Below are positions 59,639 through 64,000 of a stretch of DNA of 64,000 bases, in pieces; position 1 is the first letter of the stretch; the number at the start of each line of letters is the position of its first letter. The DNA comes from Dermatemys mawii. Lineage: Eukaryota; Chordata; Testudines; Dermatemydidae. The stretch is taken from NCBI GenBank assembly GCA_007922305.1, contig ML677335.1, forward strand, positions 39,725,887-39,789,886, in the 5' to 3' direction. The notes beneath the pieces are model-generated. The model made no database searches and was not told the DNA's origin. It was given only the letters and a program-made list of their open reading frames with translations. A program made the position numbers and the translations under genes.

Positions 59639-60554
59639 CTAAAATAAAAAGATACATTGCACAGTGGTTCCCTTGTAAAGAGCAGACATGCCTATCATTC
59701 CCCCGCATTCCCCGTTTGCCTGTCCCGCAGACAGCACAGATACAGCAACGGAGCCCCTGCCATGGTGAGTGGACTCCAGAGGCAAGGGAAATGATTTTTT
59801 CCCTGCCCTGAAAAGCTGTGGCGGGGGAGGGGGTGGGGAGTGCCGGTAAGTGGCAGGAGCCACAGTGTGAGCAGCAGGCAGGGGGAAGGATTTCTTCCCT
59901 GCCCTGAAAAGCTGTGGCGGGGGGTGGGTTGAGTGCCGGAAAGTGGTAGGAGCCCTACTCTGAACACTGTTCCAACATTCTCCGTAGGTGTTTGTCCTGG
60001 AAGATATCTCGTTGCTTCGAGTCACTGAGGAGCAAAGGGAAGGGATTTTATTAAGATGCAGCTTCCGCCCAGGGCCATATGCAGCGTGCCTATGTGCAGC
60101 AATGCTCCCCCCACCCATTGTAGCACAGTGGCAGGGACTAGTGACCGTGACCGGGACGGGGACCACGCTGGCTCTCCCGGGAAACCTGCGCAGGCGCATT
60201 GCAAGTGCTCTTATTGAGACCTTTGAAGAGATTACTAATGATGACTACCGCGAGGTGACAGACTACATCAATGCACTATTCCACATGTAGGCAAGCATGC
60301 AAGCATCCCCTTCCACCCCAAGCTGCCTGCCTTCCCCATAGAAAAGCAGCTTTACCGCCGCAATGCACTGCTGAGCTGGCCCCTGCAACCGCCGGACGCA
60401 GTGGCTGGCCGCCCTCCTCCTGACTTTAGAGGAGAGCTCCTGGCTGCATGCCCCCCTGCCCTCCTCCTGGCTTGAACAGAGCACCAGCTGGAATGCCCCC
60501 CTCATCCCTTTCCACCCCAAGCTGCCAGCCTTCCCCATAGAAAAGCAGCTTTAC
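59639..60554 (-). other. Intron of the Myb-like accessory gene
   Basis: On the minus strand GCGGAG|GTAAAG at 60554 is a good donor and TTTTTATTTTAG ending at 59639 a good acceptor. Joining them keeps the reading frame (phase 1, GAA codon across the junction). The 916-bp intron holds a near-duplicate of the exon end and donor (60304-60502), and two imperfect copies of a GAAAAGCTGTGGCGGGGG block near 59810 and 59905. The plus-strand frame at 59988-60290 and minus-strand frames at 59639-60199 fall in the intron and lack motifs. The structure is inferred from sequence only. Confidence 0.65.
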
Positions 60555-60660
60555 CTCCGCAATCCGCTGCTGAGCTGGCCCCTGCAACTGCCGGACGCTG
60601 TGGCTGGCTGCCCTCCTGGGTTGAGAAGAGCTCCTGGCTGCATGCGTCCAGGGACTCCTC
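60304..60660. repeat. 199-bp tandem duplication across the exon 1 end
   Basis: Starting from CATCCCCTTCCACCCCAAG (60304) and CATCCCTTTCCACCCCAAG (60503), the two units align through ATAGAAAAGCAGCTTTACC and CTGCTGAGCTGGCCCCTGC to GAGCTCCTGGCTGCATGC. The unit includes the splice donor, so a second donor sits at 60355. Use of that one would change the frame, because 199 is not a multiple of three. Confidence 0.85.
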
Positions 60661-61116
60661 CGTGCCCTGGATCGCTGCTGCCTCGTCTTCATCGTCCTCC
60701 TCTTCTTCATCCTCCTGCTCTTCGTCCTCCTCCTCACCCCCTCCTTCTCTGGTGGGCTGGGAAGTGTCCGTGGTGGTCGATGGAGTGACCGTGGGATCAC
60801 CACCAAGTATCGCGTGCAGCTCTTTATAAAATCTGCAAGTCACCGGGGCTGCCCCTGAGCGGCCGTTTGCCTCGCGGGCTTTGCGATACGCATTCCTAAG
60901 CTCCTTTACCTTAACACGGCACTGCAGAGTGTCCCGCTCATGGCCTCTTTCTGCCAAGGCCCGTGATATCTGCCCATAGGTGTCAAAATTCCTGCGGCTA
61001 GACCGCAGCTGAGACTGAACAGCCTCTTCCCCCCAGCAGCTGATGAGGTCCAGCACCTCACTATTGCTCCATGTTGGGGATCGCCTATTGCGAGGAGGCA
61101 TGGCACGTGGAGTCAT
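60555..61116 (-). CDS. Harbinger Myb/SANT-like accessory protein, exon 1
   Basis: Starts at ATG 61116 (a second in-frame ATG lies at 61101). About residues 10-105 form a Myb/SANT-like trihelix DNA-binding domain: SPTWSNSEVLDLISCWGEEA, a NFDTYGQISRALAERGHERD helix region, then QCRVKVKELRNAYRKAREAN and TCRFYKELHAILGG. A strongly acidic run follows (roughly 120-147, EEEDEEQEDEEEEDDEDE), then a serine/glutamine-rich part up to the donor at 60555. In characterised Harbingers this second protein binds the terminal repeats and helps the transposase enter the nucleus. Exon 1 is uninterrupted. Exon 2 (59638-59070) carries a TAG, so the full protein is not made by this copy. Confidence 0.85.
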
Positions 61117-61120
61117 GATG

Positions 61121-61243
61121 ATCAATCAGAATGATCACCTGCAACGATTCCCTGAGACCACGCCACGCAATCAATCAGATCAATGAGAATCATCACTTGC
61201 AAGGATTCCCTGAGAGCACGCTACGCTTGGCTGGAGCAAACAG
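61121..61243. repeat. Two-unit, about 60-bp tandem repeat upstream of the accessory ATG
   Basis: On the minus strand CTCAGGGAATCCTTGCAAGT and CTCAGGGAATCGTTGCAGGT head two tandem units, each followed by GATNATTCTNATTGAT. It lies immediately 5' of the accessory start codon. The same arrangement is present in the second Harbinger copy (63846-63946). Confidence 0.75.
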
Positions 61244-61410
61244 GAAGGGGATTTTCAAATTTCCCTGAAACTTTAAAGGGCGGGTCTGACGTGTGGTCAC
61301 CTGAGGACAGGACAAAAGAGTTTGCAAGTGATGACCAGAGTGGCTCGAACGGGAATTATGGGACGGGCTGGAGGCCAATTAATACGCAGTGGGTGTCCAC
61401 ATTCTTCCTG

Positions 61411-61566
61411 TAGCGCTACAGCAGGTGCGCTACAGCCCTTATTCCCCATGAGGAGGTGGATTAATAATAGCGCTATAACTCCGCGGTTATAGCGCTATTA
61501 GTGCCTTGCCAGTGCGGACGGAGAGTAGGTTATAGTGCTCGTAGGGGCTTTATAGCGCTATAAAGT
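61411..61566. promoter_or_regulatory. Right subterminal palindromes (candidate binding sites)
   Basis: ATAGCGCTAT occurs at 61467-61476, 61489-61498 and 61552-61561, the last inside CTTTATAGCGCTATAAAG (61549-61566). The first two sit in a larger inverted repeat with 15-bp perfect arms (61465-61479 and 61486-61500, TAATAGCGCTATAAC and its inverse). TGTAGCGCTACA lies at 61410-61421. The role is inferred; they also flank the accessory gene's upstream region. Confidence 0.55.
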
Positions 61567-61597
61567 GCCAGTGTAACCATGGCCTAGGACAACTAGT

Positions 61598-62488
61598 TGT
61601 AAATGGCTCTGTTTACTTGTAATCCTTCCTGCATGTGGGTGCCAGTCAGTGAATAATGAAGTCTCACAGGACCTGTGAACATGTCACATGATACTGGAAT
61701 CCATCTTAAACCTGGTGCTTTTCCATTTAGAAGGAAGGGTGGGAACCTAAGAAGAGAAAAAGGATTCCCACCTTGTGCCAAAGATATAAAAGGGGGTAGA
61801 ACAGAACAAAGGGGGCTGCCAGTCATGAGGAGTCCCAGTGTTACCACCTGAGCTGGAACTAACAAAAACTGTATACCAGGGGAAAGGACTGGGCCTAGAC
61901 TAGGAAGGAGCCTAGTCTGTAAAAGAAGCTTATTGGAACATCTTTGAGGGTGAGATTTACCTGTTTCCAGTTTCTTAATGTATTAAGCTTAGACTTCCAT
62001 GTTTTGTTTTATTTTGCTTGGTAACTTACTTTGTTCTGTCTGTTATTACTTGAAACCACTTGAATCCAACTTTTTATACTTAATAAAATCACTTTTGTTT
62101 ATTAATAAACCCACAGTAAGTGATTAATACCTGGGGAACAAACAGCTGTGCATCTGTCTCTATCAGTGTATCAGAGGATGGACAATTTATGAGTTTACCT
62201 TGTATAAGCTTTCTACAGAGTAACACGGATTTATTTGGGGTTTGGATCCCATTGGGAACTGGGTGTCTGGGTGCTAGAGATAAGAGACTTGCTGAGCAGT
62301 CTTTGGCTAAAGTCTGCAGCTTTGGGGGCATGGACCAGACCTGGGTCTGTGTTGCAGAAGGCTAGCGTGTCTGGCTCAACAAAGCAGGGTTCTGGAGTCC
62401 TAAGCTGGCAGTGGAAAAAGGGCTCAGAGGTAATTCCAGCACATCAGGTGACAGTCCCAAGGAGGTCTCTGTAACCAAACCCATCACA
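61598..62488 (+). mobile_element. LTR of an endogenous retroelement
   Basis: About 890 bp running TGTAAATGGCTCTG ... AAACCCATCACA, with a TATAAA at 61785-61790 and AATAAA signals at 62082-62087 and 62104-62109: a U3-R-U5 layout on the plus strand. I recognise the U5 text (GATTAATACCTGGGG; ACGGATTTATTTGGGG; AGGTCTCTGTAACC) as a turtle LTR family. No internal coding region adjoins it. No matching 5-bp target duplication was found (CTAGT against CCTCA), so it may have been involved in rearrangement. Confidence 0.7.
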
Positions 62489-62494
62489 CCCTCA

Positions 62495-63474
62495 CCAAAG
62501 GCTCTTAAAGAAAATAAGCTGTCATGGGATAAGAGGGAAGGTCCACTCATGGATTGGTAACTAGTTCAAAGACAGGAAACAAAGAGTAGGAATAAACAGT
62601 TAGTTTTCAGAACTAACAGAGGTAAATAGTGATGTCCCCTAGGGGTCTGGCCTGGGACAAGTCCTATTCAATATATTCAGAAATTATCTGGAAAAAAGGG
62701 GTAAACAGTGAGGTGGCAAGATTTGCAGATGATGCAAAACTAGTCAAGATAGTTAAGTCCCAGGTAGATTGTGAAAACCTGCAAAAGAATCTTTCAAAAC
62801 TGGTGACTGAGCAATGTAATGCACATTGGAAAACTAATCCCAACTATAAATATAAAATGATGGGGTCTAAATTAGCTGTTACCACTCAAGAAAGAGATGT
62901 TGGAGTAATTGTGGATAGTTCTTTGAAAACATCCACTCAATATGCAGGGGTAGTCAAAAAAGTGAACAGAATATTGGGAATCATTAAGAAAGGGATAGAT
63001 AGATAGATAATAAGATAGAAAATATATTGCCTCTATGCAAATACATGGTACACGCACATCTTTAATACTGCATACAGATGTAGTCTCCCCATTTCAAAAA
63101 AATATATATTGAAATTGAAAAAGGTTCAGAGAAGGGCAACCAAAATGATTATAGATATAGAATGGCTTCCATATGAGGACAGATTAAGTAAGACTGGGAA
63201 TTTTCACCTTGGAAAAGAGATGGCTAAGGGGAGATATGATTGAGGGCTAAAAAATCATGACTAGTGTAGAGAAAGTCAATAAGGAAGGGTTATTTACTCC
63301 TCATAACACAAGAACTAGGCATCACCAAATGAAATTAATAGGCAGTAGGTTTGAAACAAACAAAAGGAAGTATTTTTCATACAACACACAGTCAAACTTC
63401 CCAGGGGATGTTGTGAAGGCCAAGACTATAACAGGGTTAAAAAAAAGAACTAGATAAATTAGATAAAAAAGAAC
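62495..63474 (+). mobile_element. CR1 LINE, truncated both ends
   Basis: The same turtle CR1 subfamily as at 56985-57228, but plus strand. It starts within ORF2 (AAGCTGTCATGGGATAAGAG), runs through the reverse transcriptase into the 3' region (CATAACACAAGAACTAGGC; AGGATGTTGTG-like; CAAGACTATAACAGGGTT), and stops at AAAAAAGAACTAG, where a Harbinger begins. AAAGAACTAGATAAATTAG is partly repeated just before the junction. A short (GATA)n lies at 62993-63009. Confidence 0.9.
62512..63140 (+). pseudogene. CR1 reverse transcriptase fragment
   Basis: The frame at 62629-63006 encodes part of the polymerase: the catalytic box appears as RFADDAKLV. KSQVDCENLQKNLSKL, KMMGSKLAVTTQERDVGVIV and VKKVNRILGIIKKGIDR follow. 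Between the SKLVTEQ and CNAHWKTNPN segments a block present in other CR1 copies is missing, so there is an internal deletion. Upstream (QGSGLGQVLFNIF-like region) and downstream parts are frameshifted. The amino-terminal endonuclease is absent. Non-functional. Confidence 0.85.
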
Positions 63475-63476
63475 TA

Positions 63477-64000
63477 GGCCATGGTTACACTGGCACGTTA
63501 TAGCGCTATAAAGCCCCCACGAGCGCTATAACCTCCTCCCCGTCCACACTGGCAAGGCACTAAGAGCGCTATAACCGCTGAGTTATAGCGCTATTATTAA
63601 TCCACCTCCTCATGGGGAATAAGGGCTGTAGCGCACCTGCTGTAGCGCTACAGGAAGAATGTGGACACCCACTGCGCATTAATTGGCCTCCAGCCCATCC
63701 CATAATTCCCGTTCGAGCCACTCTGGTCATCACTTGCAAACTCTTTTGTCCTGTCCTCAGGTGACCACACGTCAGACCCGCCCTTTAAAGTTCCAGGGAA
63801 ATTTGAAAATCCCCTTCCTGTTTGCTCCAGCCAAGCGTGGCGTGCTCTCAGGGAACCCTTCCAAGTGATCATTCTCATTGATCTGATTGATTGCGTGGCG
63901 TGGTCTCAGGGAATCGTTGCAGGTGATCATTCAGATTGATCATCATGACTCCACGTGCCATGCCTCCTCGCAATAGGCGATCCCCAGCATGGAGCAATAG
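63477..64000 (-). mobile_element. Second Harbinger copy, inverted, cut by window end
   Basis: Starts GGCCATGGTTACACTGG directly after CTA (63474-63476). It is the reverse complement of the right end of the first element (61584 back to about 61060). By eye I count about 16 differences over roughly 485 bp, so the copies are about 97% identical here. It keeps the ATAGCGCTAT palindromes and the tandem repeat, and enters the accessory gene at the window edge. The rest, including its transposase, lies outside. Confidence 0.92.
63947..64000 (+). CDS. Start of accessory gene in the second Harbinger (partial)
   Basis: The ATG at 63947 opens MTPRAMPPRNRRSPAWSN, identical to the first copy apart from one residue (alanine for threonine before the tryptophan), and runs off the window. 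Here the gene is on the plus strand. Whether its exon 2 is free of the TAG cannot be seen. Confidence 0.8.

Larger units (their letters stand above)
57229..61584 (+). mobile_element. Near-complete Harbinger (PIF/Harbinger) transposon
   Basis: This 4356-bp element has ends GGGTATGGTTACACT and, inverted, GGCCATGGTTACACT. TAG flanks both sides (57226-57228 and 61585-61587). It holds the two genes expected of an autonomous Harbinger, arranged tail to tail: a DDE transposase on the plus strand, and a Myb/SANT-like accessory gene on the minus strand. Subterminal regions carry repeated ATAGCGCTAT palindromes. The transposase frame is intact, while the accessory gene has one in-frame stop, so full autonomy of this copy is doubtful unless another copy supplies the partner. 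A second copy lies inverted at 63477. Confidence 0.92.

Noticed and set aside
59639..60290. Minus-strand frame of 186 codons and plus-strand frame of 100 codons inside the Harbinger
   Set aside because: They lie in the inferred intron and contain tandem repeats (two CGCCACAGC/proline-rich blocks). They do not match Harbinger proteins.
61183..61413. 76-codon frame conserved between both Harbinger copies (also 63648-63878)
   Set aside because: Conservation is explained by the recent common origin of the two copies. The frame has changes at about 7 of 76 residues with no sign of constraint, and the region is the upstream part of the accessory gene.
1..64000. tRNA, rRNA, CRISPR or bacterial operon features
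   Set aside because: None seen. Base composition, SINE/LINE content, introns and poly(A) signals indicate vertebrate nuclear DNA.

Overview
The window is non-coding vertebrate chromosome, most likely from a turtle (Testudines). That assignment is an inference from the repeat families, which I recognise from general knowledge without a database search: turtle-type CR1 LINEs, Penelope-like retroelements with a GIY-YIG endonuclease, many Harbinger elements and MITEs with TGTCTACACTG-type ends, hAT foldback and hAT MITE elements, a Tigger/pogo relic, MIR-type SINEs and retroviral-type LTRs. I found no convincing host protein-coding gene, tRNA, rRNA or CRISPR array. Most open frames are short, lack start context and show no recognisable motif. 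The only substantial coding capacity belongs to transposable elements.

Layout: 1-13.5 kb is AT-rich sequence with old CR1, MIR, LTR-like and Penelope fragments, including a perfect 27-bp hairpin at a Penelope junction (7787-7852). 13.5-23.1 kb is repeat-poor. 23.8-25.5 kb is a foldback hAT derivative carrying a nested 413-bp hAT MITE. 28.5-31.1 kb is a degraded Tigger element split by a complete solo LTR. 37.5-40.1 kb holds a hAT MITE, a MIR and a CR1 copy with part of its reverse transcriptase. 41.7-43.75 kb is a Penelope-like element, on the minus strand, with a MITE inside its endonuclease domain. 46.8-48.1 kb is one MIR cut by two Harbinger-type MITEs. 52.8-54.1 kb is an old, dead Harbinger.

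The most notable region is 56985-64000. A 4356-bp Harbinger element (57229-61584) carries an uninterrupted DDE transposase gene on the plus strand. Tail-to-tail on the minus strand is a two-exon Myb/SANT-like accessory gene. Its splice phases fit exactly, but exon 2 contains one in-frame TAG. Harbinger transposition is known to need both proteins: the transposase cuts and joins, while the Myb-like partner binds DNA and helps nuclear import. The ends carry repeated ATAGCGCTAT palindromes, which are candidate binding sites. A second, closely similar copy starts at 63477 in the opposite orientation and runs off the window. Both copies interrupt CR1 LINEs at the same consensus position, which points either to an inverted duplication or to preferred insertion at that site. 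Between them lie an LTR and a CR1 fragment.
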